Below, piece after piece: positions 10,667 through 19,778 of a stretch of DNA of 64,000 bases. The stretch lies in assembly GCF_007018905.1 (NCBI RefSeq), contig NZ_CP041402.1, positions 620,001 through 684,000 on the forward strand. The letters run 5' to 3'. The notes below the pieces were generated by a model, which saw nothing but the letters and a program-made list of their open reading frames with translations, had not been told where the DNA came from and ran no database searches. The DNA is from Tardiphaga sp. vice304 (GTDB lineage Bacteria > Pseudomonadota > Alphaproteobacteria > Rhizobiales > Xanthobacteraceae). The translations under genes were made by a program, and so were the position numbers. Position 1 is the first letter of the stretch, and every line of letters starts with the position of its first letter.

Positions 10667-11059
10667 TTATGCGGCGTCTTCAGCCTCGACGGCGGCCGGC
10701 TTGACGACCTTCTCGCGCTTCGGGCGCGGTCCGACGGTCGGCTTCTTGCCATCGGCCAGGATCTCGGTGATCCGCAGCACGGTGATCTCGTCGCGGTAAC
10801 CACGCTTGCGGCGCGAATTCTTGCGGCGGCGCTTCTTGAACGAGATGATCTTCGGGCCGCGCTTGTGCGACAGCACCTCGGCCGCCACGGTGGCGCCTGC
10901 GACCATCGGCAGTCCGAGCACCGGCGTATCGCCGCCGAGCACCAGAACTTCGCCGAGCTGGATGATCGTTCCAACTTCGCCTTCGATCTTGCCTACTTCG
11001 AGCACATCTTCAGCGACAACGCGGTATTGCCGCCCGCCGGTCTTGATGACTGCGAACAT
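10667..11059 (-). CDS. rplU: 50S ribosomal protein L21
   Basis: The protein starts MFAVIKTGGRQYRV at 11059, the universal L21 start. The Shine-Dalgarno AAGGA is at the right distance. A longer frame to 11086 adds nine non-conserved residues and is rejected. The KRRRRKNSRRKRGYRD segment is the L21 signature. An alphaproteobacterial Ala/Glu-rich tail (AAVEAEDAA) ends the 130-residue protein. Confidence 0.98.
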   Translation of the reverse strand: MFAVIKTGGRQYRVVAEDVLEVGKIEGEVGTIIQLGEVLVLGGDTPVLGLPMVAGATVAAEVLSHKRGPKIISFKKRRRKNSRRKRGYRDEITVLRITEILADGKKPTVGPRPKREKVVKPAAVEAEDAA

Positions 11060-11229
11060 CAGTATATTCCTTCGTTTTCGATCCAACCTCGATGGGTCGG
11101 CTTTTTGTTGTTCTTGTTAAGGGCATCGCCGGGTCCTGAAGGATTTCGGCGAATTTCTGCGGAAGGACGGACGTTGCCGCCGACGCGCAAAAACAATCGG
11201 CGCGAGGAAAACCTGCGCCGGATACGGGA

Positions 11230-11257
11230 CTTATAGCCGGCGAGGTCGGCGAGTCAA
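11230..11257 (-). promoter_or_regulatory. Sigma70-type promoter for rplU-rpmA
   Basis: On the minus strand TTGACT (11252-11257) is followed by a 16-nt spacer and TATAAG (11230-11235), a strong match to the housekeeping consensus. Transcription would start near 11223, leaving a 5' leader of about 165 nt before rplU. This is long enough for ribosomal-protein regulation, although I see no recognised leader fold. The rest of the 364-bp interval 11060-11423 holds no gene. Confidence 0.7.
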
Positions 11258-11423
11258 GGAAAAGTCCGGGAAATCGCGGCAAAACGGGGGCTTCTCGCGG
11301 CCCGGGGGGCGTCGAACCCTTCGCGGGCACGCCCGCGGGACATGGTAAACGCAACGTTAAGTAACCCGCCCTACCAAGGAATCTGGCGTCGTTCGTGCGC
11401 CCCGCGATTCCGAGAGACATCCG

Positions 11424-12677
11424 ATGACATCTGATCCGCTCCCGATCGGCGCTTCCGCCACCCTTCCGGTTCCCCGCATCGGCTTTGCGACCCTGACCCA
11501 GATGGCGTTCGAGGGCGTCGATTTGCGGCCCTTGTGGCAGGAATTGATGGACAAGGTCGCCAACGGCACCGCCGATGCGGGCCATGGCATCGACCTGTCG
11601 CTGCTGACGCAATTGCTCGGCGACAAGCCGAACGGGCTGGCGATCCAGGACGAGGTGCTGGCCCAGCACCGGCTGTTTCGTTCGCCGTGCGATACGCAGC
11701 CGCCGCGGCTGCGCGTGCTGGCGCTGGCCGCCGCGATCGACATGGGCGGCAACACACCGATCGATTTCCTGCTGGAGGATTCCAGCATCGAGCTGACGAC
11801 GCTCTATGTGGTGGAGGGCACGGAGCTGCCGTCGCCGCTGCCGGAGCACGACGTGGCCATCGTGGTGGCGTCCGACTCCGAGGAATGCCGCGCAGCACTG
11901 GCCGAGATCGATCGTCTCGCACCGCGCTGGCCGCGCCCGCTGCTAAACCCGCCCGGCCGGATCGGCAATCTCGACCGCGACAAGCTGTACCGGCTGTTGC
12001 ACGACATCGCCGGCATCGACATTCCCGCGACGGTCGGCGTCGCCCGCGCGCGGCTCGACGAGGTCGCGGCCGGCCGCGCCCGGCTGGCCTCGGTGGCGGA
12101 CGGTACCGATTTTCCGGTGATCGTGCGGCCGCGCGGCTCGCATGCCGGCGTTGGCCTCGCGAAGCTCGAGGACGCCGAAGCGCTCGGTGCCTATCTCGCC
12201 GAGCCCGCGCGGCGCGAGCCGGAATTCTTCATCTCGCGCTTCGTGGACTATTCCAGCGCCGACGGCCAGTTCCGCAAATACCGCATCGTGTTCGTCGACA
12301 GCCGGGTGTTCGCCTGCCACATGGCGATCTCCGAGCAGTGGAAGATCTGGTATCTCAACGCCGGCATGTCGTTCAGCGAGAGCAAGCGGCAGGAGGAGGC
12401 CGGCTTTCTGACCGAGTTCGATGAAGGCTTCGGCGCCCGGCACCGCGCCGCGCTGGACGGCATGGCTGAGCGCGTCGCGCTGGACTATTTCACCGCCGAC
12501 GTCGCCGAGACCAAAGATGGCCGGCTGCTGATCTTCGAGGCGGACAATACCGCGGTGGTCCACAATATGGATTCGCCGGAGCTGTTTCCCTACAAGCCGC
12601 CGCAGATGCGCGCGATCTTCTGCGCCTTCGCGGCCATGCTGACGCAGCGCGCCGAAGCCTGGCGCACCCGCGCGTAG
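11424..12677 (+). CDS. ATP-grasp-like protein of unknown substrate
   Basis: The C-terminal half of this 417-residue protein carries ATP-grasp-like features: FPVIVRPRGSHAGVGLAKLED, a lid segment, then the acidic metal-binding ending ETKDGRLLIFEADNTAVVHNMD. The N-terminal half (about 190 residues) is unlike any domain I can name. ATP-grasp proteins ligate carboxylates to amines or thiols. Substrate and product are unknown. It is followed 91 bp later by the ROK-like gene on the same strand, so the two may be co-transcribed. Confidence 0.7.
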   Translation: MTSDPLPIGASATLPVPRIGFATLTQMAFEGVDLRPLWQELMDKVANGTADAGHGIDLSLLTQLLGDKPNGLAIQDEVLAQHRLFRSPCDTQPPRLRVLALAAAIDMGGNTPIDFLLEDSSIELTTLYVVEGTELPSPLPEHDVAIVVASDSEECRAALAEIDRLAPRWPRPLLNPPGRIGNLDRDKLYRLLHDIAGIDIPATVGVARARLDEVAAGRARLASVADGTDFPVIVRPRGSHAGVGLAKLEDAEALGAYLAEPARREPEFFISRFVDYSSADGQFRKYRIVFVDSRVFACHMAISEQWKIWYLNAGMSFSESKRQEEAGFLTEFDEGFGARHRAALDGMAERVALDYFTADVAETKDGRLLIFEADNTAVVHNMDSPELFPYKPPQMRAIFCAFAAMLTQRAEAWRTRA

Positions 12678-12768
12678 CCGTGCGCCCTGTTCGGGCGTGA
12701 CAAAAGGCGCCATGCAACCAACCGGTTCCCTGCGCATTGTCACACGATTTTCGAACCCCAGGGGCAAA

Positions 12769-13908
12769 ATGGCTGACGACAACGGAACGACGACGGGCAT
12801 CGCCCGGCATGGTGCAACGCGCCTGCCCTCGGTGGAAATAGACAGCTTCAATATCGAACTGAAGGACGAGGACGGCTTTCTCGGCGACCGCGCCAGCAAG
12901 GGCGCGTTCCAGCGCATTCTCGATGGCTTGCGCAAACCGCTGCAGAAGAACGGCGACGACCCGCTCGGCAAGAAGGCGACGGAGGAAATCGGCAAGTCGA
13001 CGCTCTCCGAGGCGCTGGTCGGCGACGACATCGCGGCGGCAGCCTTGGTGCACGGCGCGATCGAGGATTTCGCGCAGGAGCTGGCCTACGTCACCCGGCG
13101 CTTTCTAAAGAGCAAGGCTTGGGCCGGCACCGAATGTATCGTGGTCGGAGGCGGCTTCCGGCAAAGCCGGGTCGGCGAGATGGCGATCGCCCGCACCGAC
13201 CTGCTGCTGAAGGCCGAGGGCATCGAGGTCGACCTGGTGCCGATCCGCTTCCACCCCGATGAAGCCGGGCTGCTCGGCTGCCTGCATCTGGCGCCGTCGT
13301 GGATCTTCGAGGGCCATGACAGCATCCTGGCGGTGGACATCGGAGGCTCCAACATCCGCTGCGGCGTCGTCGGGACGCAGTGGAAGAAGGCGCCGGACCT
13401 GTCCAAGGCGTCGGTCTGGAAGTCCGATTTGTGGCGCCACGCCGATGACGAACCGACCCGCGAAGGCGCGGTGAAGCGGCTGGTCAAGATGCTGAAGGAC
13501 CTGCTGACGGCGGCCGAAGCCGAGGGCTTCAAGCTGGCGCCGTTCATCGGCATTTCCTGCCCCGGCGTGATCAACGAGGACGGCACCATCGAGAAGGGCG
13601 CGCAGAACCTGCCGGGCAATTGGGAGAGCAGCAAGTTCAACCTGCCGGGTCTGATCGCCGAGGGCATCCCCGAGATCGGCGGCCACGATACCGCGGTACT
13701 GATGCACAATGACGGCGTCGCGCAGGGGTTGAGCGAGATTCCTTTCATGCAGGACTTCGACCATTGGGGCGTGCTGACCATCGGCACCGGCCTCGGCAAT
13801 GCCCGCTTTACCAACCGACATCGCGACAAGAAGGACAAGGACGACGCCAAGGGCGACAAGAAAGACGACACGAAGGAAGAAAAGAAGGCCAAGAAGGCCA
13901 AGGCCTGA
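12769..13908 (+). CDS. ROK-family sugar kinase-like protein, motifs in permuted order
   Basis: The ATG at 12769 is preceded by AGGGGC. The phosphate-1 motif DIGGSN is at residues 190-195, followed by GISCPGVIN, HNDGVAQGLSE and GTGLGNARFTN, all characteristic of the N-terminal two-thirds of ROK kinases. The ROK C-terminal segment (VVGGGF ... DEAGLLGCLHLA) instead lies at about residues 125-175, ahead of the phosphate-binding motif. The protein ends in a Lys/Asp-rich low-complexity tail. The substrate is likely a sugar or sugar-like compound, but activity is not assured. Confidence 0.75.
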   Translation: MADDNGTTTGIARHGATRLPSVEIDSFNIELKDEDGFLGDRASKGAFQRILDGLRKPLQKNGDDPLGKKATEEIGKSTLSEALVGDDIAAAALVHGAIEDFAQELAYVTRRFLKSKAWAGTECIVVGGGFRQSRVGEMAIARTDLLLKAEGIEVDLVPIRFHPDEAGLLGCLHLAPSWIFEGHDSILAVDIGGSNIRCGVVGTQWKKAPDLSKASVWKSDLWRHADDEPTREGAVKRLVKMLKDLLTAAEAEGFKLAPFIGISCPGVINEDGTIEKGAQNLPGNWESSKFNLPGLIAEGIPEIGGHDTAVLMHNDGVAQGLSEIPFMQDFDHWGVLTIGTGLGNARFTNRHRDKKDKDDAKGDKKDDTKEEKKAKKAKA

Positions 13909-13919
13909 GGCAGGCCCGG

Positions 13920-13956
13920 CCAGGACGGCACGCTCCTTCGGAACGTGCCGTCCTGG
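13920..13956 (+). terminator. Strong hairpin downstream of the ROK gene
   Basis: CCAGGACGGCACG (13920-13932) pairs perfectly with CGTGCCGTCCTGG (13944-13956) across an 11-nt loop, 11 bp after the ROK stop codon. No U-tract follows, so it may be a transcript-stabilising or Rho-assisted end rather than a classic intrinsic terminator. Confidence 0.55.
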
Positions 13957-14127
13957 ATGAGGGGCCATTTCGGCCCGCCGGGGCCCTCTGGCGCCACGCC
14001 TATCCGCAGGCATGCCAGCCTTCGCCTCTATTCGCCAAATTTCCTGCCGGGCGGCTTGTCTGCCGCGCCAACCTCGCCTAGAACACCGCCCAACCACCCG
14101 CGGGCGACCGCGGATTCTGAACGGCCT

Positions 14128-14217
14128 GGAGAGGTGGCAGAGTGGTTGAACGTACCGCACTCGAAATGCGGCATAGGTGCAAGCCTATCGGGGGTTCGAA
14201 TCCCCCCCTCTCCGCCA
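14128..14217 (+). tRNA. tRNA-Ser (anticodon CGA)
   Basis: The acceptor stem GGAGAGG (14128-14134) pairs with CCTCTCC (14207-14213), followed by G and an encoded CCA at 14215-14217. The anticodon arm CGCACTCGAAATGCG presents CGA. A long variable arm (ATAGGTGCAAGCCTAT) is typical of class II serine tRNA, and the T-loop GGTTCGAATCC is present. The 3' end is the integration site of the downstream islands. Confidence 0.97.
14202..14217 (+). other. attL: tRNA-Ser 3' end used as integration site
   Basis: The tRNA 3' end CCCCCCCTCTCCGCCA recurs as CCCCCTCTCCGCCAA at 25800-25814 and as CCCCCCCTCTCCGCCA at 50055-50070. A tyrosine integrase gene lies just inside the tRNA copy. Integration regenerates the tRNA 3' end on the left, so this is the left attachment site. 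Confidence 0.85.
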
Positions 14218-14354
14218 ACTTACGTTTCACCCTCCTTCGTCCACGTTCACAATACACCTCTGCTGCAGGGGAATCTGAAAGATAACCGTCTGTACTCGTT
14301 TGCTCTCGTTTGCTACAAACCGGGGGTAGATCGAGGGTACAGGTGGAGGTAGGC

Positions 14355-15581
14355 GTGGCTCGGACAATCAATCGCCTTTCGCATAGGAAGGTCGACACTC
14401 TCCGAGAAGCCGGGATGCATAGCGATGGAGGCGGCCTCTATTTACAGGTGACTCCGGGCTCCGACGGCACCCCCCGAAAATCCTGGCTTTTTAGGTATGC
14501 GGCGTCGGGCCGTGAGCGCCAGATGGGCCTTGGTCCCCTCGCTGACGTGCCGCTTGCGGAAGCGCGTGAGCGTGCAGCCGCTGCCCGCGAAATGCGGCGT
14601 GCCGGCAAGGATCCGATTACCGAACGAAATTCCCTGCGTGTAGAAGCGACCCTGGTCGCAGCCAAGTCAATTTCCTTCGATGAGTGCGCTAAAGCTTACA
14701 TTGCGGCTCATCGAACAGGCTGGCGCAACGTCAAACACGCCTCGCAGTGGACGAACACCGTTGCAACCTACTGCTCGCCCATATTTGGAAGGCTCCCGGT
14801 TCAATCAGTTGATGTTGGACTAGTGATGAAAGCGATCGAACCGATTTGGGCCTCAAAACCTGAAACAGCCGGTCGAGTGCGGGGCCGCATCGAGCGGATT
14901 CTAGACTGGGCAAAAGTGCGAGGCTACCGGGATGGCGAGAACCCAGCGCGGTGGCGTGGTCACCTTGATCATCTGCTTCCTGCGCGCGGCAAGGTGCGCC
15001 GGGTCAAACACCACGCGGCTCTGCCCTATGTTGAAATTCCCGATTTTGTCGCCGCGCTGAGAGCCAGAGATGCTGTTGCTGCTCGCGCGCTAGAGTTTGC
15101 AATTTTAACAGCCGCCCGGACAGGCGAAGTGCTGGGCGCAATGTGGACCGAAATTGATCTTGAAGCTGCGCTTTGGATAATTCCGGCTGAACGAATGAAG
15201 GCGGGGCGAGAGCATCGCGTACCGCTGTGCGATGAAGCCGTAGCAATTTTAAGGAGAATGCAAGTCTCGAAGCAGAATGGTTACATATTTCCCGGAGGCC
15301 GCCGCCCATGTCTGTCCAATATGTCTCTTTTGATGCTGTTGAGACGAATGGGTCGCTCCAACGTCACTGCACATGGATTTCGCAGCACGTTTAGAGATTG
15401 GGCCGAGGAACAAACAGAAACTTCTCATGCAGTCGTCGAAATGGCTCTCGCTCACTCAATCGCGAATGCCGTGGAGGCCGCCTATCGCAGAGGCGATCTC
15501 CTCGATAAGCGGCGTTCCCTAATGGTTCAATGGTCAACTTTTACGCACGCAAGATCGAACGAACCCCAAAATTCAATCTGA
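14355..15581 (+). CDS. Tyrosine-type site-specific integrase of island 1
   Basis: The protein is about 408 residues from a GTG at 14355 with a strong upstream GGAGGT. An alternative ATG at 14310 has no such site. The N-terminal Arm-binding DUF4102-like domain (LYLQVTPGSDG, GLGPLADVPLAEAR) is followed by a core-binding domain. The catalytic domain shows box I ARTGEVLGAMW and box II HGFRSTFRDWAEE, with the later His in ALAHSI. It resembles P4-type integrases and is the enzyme expected to recombine the tRNA-Ser att site 138 bp upstream. Confidence 0.93.
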   Translation: MARTINRLSHRKVDTLREAGMHSDGGGLYLQVTPGSDGTPRKSWLFRYAASGRERQMGLGPLADVPLAEARERAAAAREMRRAGKDPITERNSLRVEATLVAAKSISFDECAKAYIAAHRTGWRNVKHASQWTNTVATYCSPIFGRLPVQSVDVGLVMKAIEPIWASKPETAGRVRGRIERILDWAKVRGYRDGENPARWRGHLDHLLPARGKVRRVKHHAALPYVEIPDFVAALRARDAVAARALEFAILTAARTGEVLGAMWTEIDLEAALWIIPAERMKAGREHRVPLCDEAVAILRRMQVSKQNGYIFPGGRRPCLSNMSLLMLLRRMGRSNVTAHGFRSTFRDWAEEQTETSHAVVEMALAHSIANAVEAAYRRGDLLDKRRSLMVQWSTFTHARSNEPQNSI

Positions 15582-15606
15582 TCTCCCACACCCAGTGACG
15601 GTTCAG

Positions 15607-16380
15607 ATGTCAGACCTAAAATCATCACCGCGATTGAATGAGTTAGCAATTGCACGCGTTCTAAACGCAGCCGGCGTTAAAAAAAGTCGCCCACATATTG
15701 ACAAGTCGGCTCTAGCCGGCTGCATCGATGTGTGCGCTGACCTGTTCAATAATGCTAAACTTTTTCGAGTCCAAACGATCGAGAAAAAAGAAAGATCTCA
15801 GCTACAGAAAGTACATACGATAGCACTCAAGTTGAAAACCGTATTATCGAAAACACCGGCCGCCAAATTTGCGGAAAACAGCGACAAGTTTGAGACTGCC
15901 CTGTCAGATTTTGTCGTCAACACCGAGAGATTAGTAAAACTTACGTGGTTGTCGACGCCGCGTACAGGCTTGGAACATGATTATGTCGAGGGCCGGGCAT
16001 ACGAAGCTCATTTTAAGTCAAAGAGTCCCCTGCAATGGATGGTCGGCGTTTATTTGGCTGAAGTATATGTATTATTTATCGGAGAAGATCTGACTGGGAC
16101 CTACCTAGATTTCGCCTGTCAGGTTTTGAAAGAACTAAAGATTAAAAACGGAAACTCAAACTTTTCACGGCAGGCAGTAGCCCGCGCTGCGCGAGGATAT
16201 AATCGAACACGGAAGTCTGCGCCCGCAATCAAGCAGGACGAGTGGACCATTTACAGAGAGAACAAGTTTTACTGGGTTTGTGGGGTGAGAGACACGCTCG
16301 ATCTCTGGACAGAATTACGACGTCGCGAGGCGAGATTAATCGCAGCGGAGCAAGCGGCAAATATCAGCGGGCGAAAATAG
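15607..16380 (+). CDS. Hypothetical island protein
   Basis: This gene encodes 257 residues from the ATG at 15607; a GTG at 15595 is an alternative, and neither has a clear Shine-Dalgarno. It is lysine-rich and mainly helical, with lower GC than the core genes, which fits transferred DNA. No domain is recognised. It follows the integrase by 25 bp on the same strand. Function unknown. Confidence 0.6.
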   Translation: MSDLKSSPRLNELAIARVLNAAGVKKSRPHIDKSALAGCIDVCADLFNNAKLFRVQTIEKKERSQLQKVHTIALKLKTVLSKTPAAKFAENSDKFETALSDFVVNTERLVKLTWLSTPRTGLEHDYVEGRAYEAHFKSKSPLQWMVGVYLAEVYVLFIGEDLTGTYLDFACQVLKELKIKNGNSNFSRQAVARAARGYNRTRKSAPAIKQDEWTIYRENKFYWVCGVRDTLDLWTELRRREARLIAAEQAANISGRK

Positions 16381-16452
16381 GTCAAAACTTTTCATTTCAG
16401 CCCGCGACATACAGGGCACGTCCACAATGTACTCAAAACGTGGACGAAGGTC

Positions 16453-16713
16453 ATGGAACAAACAGAAGTCGAAATTCTCGCAGTTTCCCCCAAAATCGCG
16501 AAGCGGATGCTTAGTTGCGGCACCACGCGACTTTACGATCTGCTTAACAGCGGAGAATTACAGTCCTATCGTGACGGCAAGTCGCGAAAAGTTCTCATCG
16601 CATCGCTTCAGAGTTACGTCAGGCGCCGTCTTGACGCGGAAAAAAGCCTGACAAAGTCCTCCTGGACTGCTCGCGCGACCAATGCTCGTGCGAAGAAGAA
16701 TACCCATTCCTAA
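16453..16713 (+). CDS. Helix-turn-helix DNA-binding protein, AlpA/excisionase-like
   Basis: This small 86-residue protein carries a MerR/AlpA-type helix-turn-helix (SPKIAKRMLSCGTTRLYDLL, then SGELQSYRDGKSRKV), the arrangement used by excisionases and AlpA regulators. The basic C-terminal tail (RATNARAKKN) could add DNA contacts. Its place between the integrase and the primase-like gene fits an excision or regulatory role for island 1. Confidence 0.75.
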   Translation: MEQTEVEILAVSPKIAKRMLSCGTTRLYDLLNSGELQSYRDGKSRKVLIASLQSYVRRRLDAEKSLTKSSWTARATNARAKKNTHS

Positions 16714-16788
16714 AAAAAGCCCGGCGGCACGACTCCTTGGCGGGATCTGCGTGCGCACCGGGACTTATTTTCATTGGAGGTAACCAAC

Positions 16789-16977
16789 ATGAAAACTGTA
16801 TCACCTCGCGCACGAACGCGCAATTACCCCGGTCAATTGGACCTCTTCGTATGGTCCGAAACGCCACCACGCGCCGTAAGCCCCATCGTCAACCGCATTG
16901 CGCGTCGTTTCGGTATTAGCATTGAACATGCTGGCACTGTCACGCGGCTCGCCGGCTTTGGAGCTTCGCATGACTGA
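16789..16977 (+). CDS. Small island protein upstream of the primase-like gene
   Basis: The 62-residue protein is chosen from the ATG at 16789 because GGAGGT lies 8 nt upstream. It contains a PGQLDLFVW motif and a helical C-terminus (IVNRIARRFGISIEHA) that could be a short DNA-binding helix pair. Its last codons overlap the start of the next gene by 8 nt, which suggests translational coupling. Function unknown. Confidence 0.6.
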   Translation: MKTVSPRARTRNYPGQLDLFVWSETPPRAVSPIVNRIARRFGISIEHAGTVTRLAGFGASHD

Positions 16978-18901
16978 GAACCTCAACAGTGCGGCGCTCG
17001 ACGCTGGCCGTTACGTCACAGTCGAGGACCCAGTAGCGGAAGGCGAACCCACGCTTCACGCCAGCGACGACCTTGACTTGGAAAAGCAATTCGGAGCGTT
17101 GGCCACTCAGATGGTGCGAGATGCGCGCTCTGAGGTGGCTCGTGCACCGTCGTCAGGAAAGTTGGTCGCGTATAGAACCGTGACGAAACGTCTTGCTGGC
17201 GCGGCAGGCGAATGGATTACCAAGGGTGTCATTTCGGACATTCTCGTCGATTTAGCTGGTGCTCATAGAAACTTCGGTCTTTCTACGGACCATATTCAAA
17301 AGATTATCGCGGAAGAGTTTTCCGCCGCTGCGATTCAGAAAGATGAAGCCGCTGATTCGAGAGGATCGAGCATTCTTTATGCCACGCAAAATGAAGCCCG
17401 CTCCGAAGTGTCCTGGCCAAATCCGACACAGATAAGCTCTACTCTTGCACCTGTGGAGCAACTTCACCCTGAGCTTCTGCCCGACGCGATCCGGGGCTAT
17501 ATTTGGGACGTTGCCGATCGTCAGCAAAGTCCGCCGGATTTTGCGGCAGTTGCAGCAATATGTGCCATCGCGGCACTGGTCGGTAACCGAGTCCGCATCA
17601 GTCCGAAACAAGCTGACGACTGGGAGGTTGTGCCCACTTTGTGGGGAGCGATCATCGGTCGCCCCAGTGCTATGAAATCGCCCGCGCTTCATGCAGCACT
17701 TCGCCCCATCTACGCGATTCAGGACGAGCAGCGCAAACTATGGGAAGAAGCATCAAAGGAAGCTGTAGTAGACAATGAGCTTAACGGAATGCATCTCCGA
17801 GACGCCAAAAAGAAAGCCAAAAAAGCGTTAGAAAGCGGAGATAGCGCGGGCGCGCGTTCGTTCTTGGCCGAGCGAGAGCTGAATGATGGATCAGAGCTTT
17901 CTCCGTGTCCTCGGTTGGTCGTCAACGATGCTTCGGTTGAAAAGCTAGGGGAGATCCTTAACGAAAATCCGCGGGGCGTGTTGGTCGTTCGCGACGAGCT
18001 TTATGGCCTACTTTCGAGAATCGAGAGCGGGGAATTTGAGAACGAGCGAGCGTTTTATCTCGAAGCATTTAATGGAGATGGATGTTTTACGTATGACCGT
18101 ATCGGCCGCGGTACGGTTCATATTCACGCCTGCACGCTTAGCATTGTGGGGGGGATTCAGCCGTCACGGCTGGCACCGATGGTTCGCGCCGCTATGTCTG
18201 GCATTAAGAATGATGGATTCATTCAACGAATGCAGCTCGCTGTCTGGCCGGATGACTTACCATCTTGGCGGTGGGTTGACCGGACGCCCGACAGCACATC
18301 GGCTGCTTTGTACGAGAAGGTTTTTAGGGATCTCCATGGATTAACGATTGGGGATACCGCTAATCCCCACATCATGCGGTTCAGTCCCACCGCCCAAGAG
18401 CTTTTTCGAGATTTGACAACTCAGCTCCAGACGGAAGCGCGTGCCGGCCGGCTTCCGCCGACTGTCGAAAGCCATATTCTGAAGATGCCGAAAACGATTG
18501 CGGCACTGGCGCTGCTATTCGAGCTGATTGACGGCGGCAGGTGGGAGGTCGGCGAAGAAGCCACCAGGCGCGCGATGGCATGGGCGTCGTACCTGCGCAG
18601 CCATGCGAACCGTTTGTACGCCTCAGGGGAAGCCATGGCTGAGGACGGCGCGCGCCTCATCATCGAGCGTCGGCAGCAGTTACCCCATCAATTCAGCCAG
18701 CGAGATATTTATCGCAAGGGGTGGGCGAATCTTCCCGATAAAGACGCGGTCGAGTCAGCCGTTCATGTGCTGCTTGCAACGCATCACTGTCGCGAAGTTG
18801 CGCCCGTGAAAGGCGATCAGGGGGGACGACCTGCCACCACCTACGCTTGGCACCCCAGCCTTAACGATGAAATGCGAGGCGATGTCGATGCGGAAAAATA
18901 A
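16970..18901 (+). CDS. DUF3987 (YfjI-type) primase/helicase-like protein
   Basis: This protein has 643 residues. A Walker-A-like GRPSAMKS (about residues 230-237) and the acidic VVRDELYGLL segment match the DUF3987/YfjI family. That family is found in satellites and integrative elements and is thought to act in replication, like D5/primase-helicases. The C-terminus holds a winged-helix-like stretch (HQFSQRDIYRKGW) and the usual GGRPATTYAWHP ending. It is the likely replication protein of island 1. Confidence 0.8.
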   Translation: MTENLNSAALDAGRYVTVEDPVAEGEPTLHASDDLDLEKQFGALATQMVRDARSEVARAPSSGKLVAYRTVTKRLAGAAGEWITKGVISDILVDLAGAHRNFGLSTDHIQKIIAEEFSAAAIQKDEAADSRGSSILYATQNEARSEVSWPNPTQISSTLAPVEQLHPELLPDAIRGYIWDVADRQQSPPDFAAVAAICAIAALVGNRVRISPKQADDWEVVPTLWGAIIGRPSAMKSPALHAALRPIYAIQDEQRKLWEEASKEAVVDNELNGMHLRDAKKKAKKALESGDSAGARSFLAERELNDGSELSPCPRLVVNDASVEKLGEILNENPRGVLVVRDELYGLLSRIESGEFENERAFYLEAFNGDGCFTYDRIGRGTVHIHACTLSIVGGIQPSRLAPMVRAAMSGIKNDGFIQRMQLAVWPDDLPSWRWVDRTPDSTSAALYEKVFRDLHGLTIGDTANPHIMRFSPTAQELFRDLTTQLQTEARAGRLPPTVESHILKMPKTIAALALLFELIDGGRWEVGEEATRRAMAWASYLRSHANRLYASGEAMAEDGARLIIERRQQLPHQFSQRDIYRKGWANLPDKDAVESAVHVLLATHHCREVAPVKGDQGGRPATTYAWHPSLNDEMRGDVDAEK

Positions 18902-18923
18902 CAAGATGTTGGCCAAACCCAAG

Positions 18924-18974
18924 GTGCCAAAACTGCCAAAACTAATCTTGCATGGGTTGTGTCAGTTTTGGCAG
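18924..18974. repeat. Tandem and inverted TGCCAAAACT motifs
   Basis: TGCCAAAACT occurs twice in tandem (ending at 18934 and 18943). CTGCCAAAACT (18933-18943) has a perfect 11-bp inverted partner AGTTTTGGCAG at 18964-18974. The cluster lies about 25 bp after the DUF3987 stop codon. It could be a transcript hairpin, or binding sites for the element's regulator or replication protein. Confidence 0.6.
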
Positions 18975-19111
18975 CCGCTCGGCCGCGCCTTTTCGCAAAA
19001 TTCCTGCCAGGTGAACGCTAATGGAAGCCAGGGAGCCTTTGGGTGTGGGGTGGTGGCAGAATTTGAGGACAACCCCATGAACCAGAGCCATACAAATCGA
19101 AAGGATCAAAA

Positions 19112-19462
19112 ATGCATGCTGATCAGAAACTTGCCGAAACCCAACTCGAAGCAACGATAGAAAGGCTGGGAGCTCAGATGAACAAACCGGAGTTGAAAGC
19201 ATGGCTCACGACTCGCAAGGAAGCGGGATTGAACATCGACCCCCAAACCGCAGAGGTGCACTGGTGTTACGCACAGACGCTTGACCCCTATGGAGTGTGT
19301 CCGCAGATTCCCGATGAACTCTGGCAAGTTGGACGAGAATACTTCGCTCGCGCTCCTGAAAGCGACGTTTGGGTCGAATTTGGCGATCTCCCCGACACAA
19401 CACGAACCGCGCTGTGGGGAAAGGGCGATGCAGTCGACAGTTTAGACGATATTCCTTTCTAA
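19112..19462 (+). CDS. Hypothetical island protein
   Basis: The protein has 116 acidic residues and is preceded by AAGGA 6-8 nt before the ATG. The N-terminal half is helical (LEATIERLGAQM). The second half is rich in Trp/Tyr/Asp (TAEVHWCYAQTLDPYGV, DVWVEFGDLPD). No family is recognised, but the ribosome-binding site and the intact frame in a consistent operon argue that it is real. Confidence 0.55.
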   Translation: MHADQKLAETQLEATIERLGAQMNKPELKAWLTTRKEAGLNIDPQTAEVHWCYAQTLDPYGVCPQIPDELWQVGREYFARAPESDVWVEFGDLPDTTRTALWGKGDAVDSLDDIPF

Positions 19463-19511
19463 GCGCCGCAGCTAGGTACCCACCGGGGGCCCAATTTTTG
19501 AAGACAACCCC

Positions 19512-19778
19512 ATGAACCAGGAACGCATCGTGTCACAGCTTGCTAATATCAGGGCAGCACCGCGCTGTGGCGCAAGGACGAGGGCCGGCGGTGCTTGCCA
19601 GTGCCCGGCTATTCGGAGCAGGCATCGGTGTCGGCTCCATGGCGGATGTAGTACAGGCGCGCCGAAGGGGCGCGCCAACGGCAACTTTGCGACGGGTGAG
19701 TTCACCGCGGAGGCCATCCAGGAGCGGCAGTGGCTCCGGGCGGTCGTTTGCACCTATGGAAAGCTGGTGAAGGCATGA
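19512..19778 (+). CDS. HGG-motif small protein, possible zinc-binding
   Basis: This 88-residue protein carries the pattern CGARTRAGGACQCPA ... CRLHGGCSTGAPKGRANGN. The Cys/His cluster suggests a metal-binding knuckle, and the HGGxSTGAPxGxxNG core is one I have seen in small proteins of alphaproteobacterial mobile elements. It overlaps the next gene by ATGA, so the two are translationally coupled. Biochemical role unknown. Confidence 0.65.
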   Translation: MNQERIVSQLANIRAAPRCGARTRAGGACQCPAIRSRHRCRLHGGCSTGAPKGRANGNFATGEFTAEAIQERQWLRAVVCTYGKLVKA

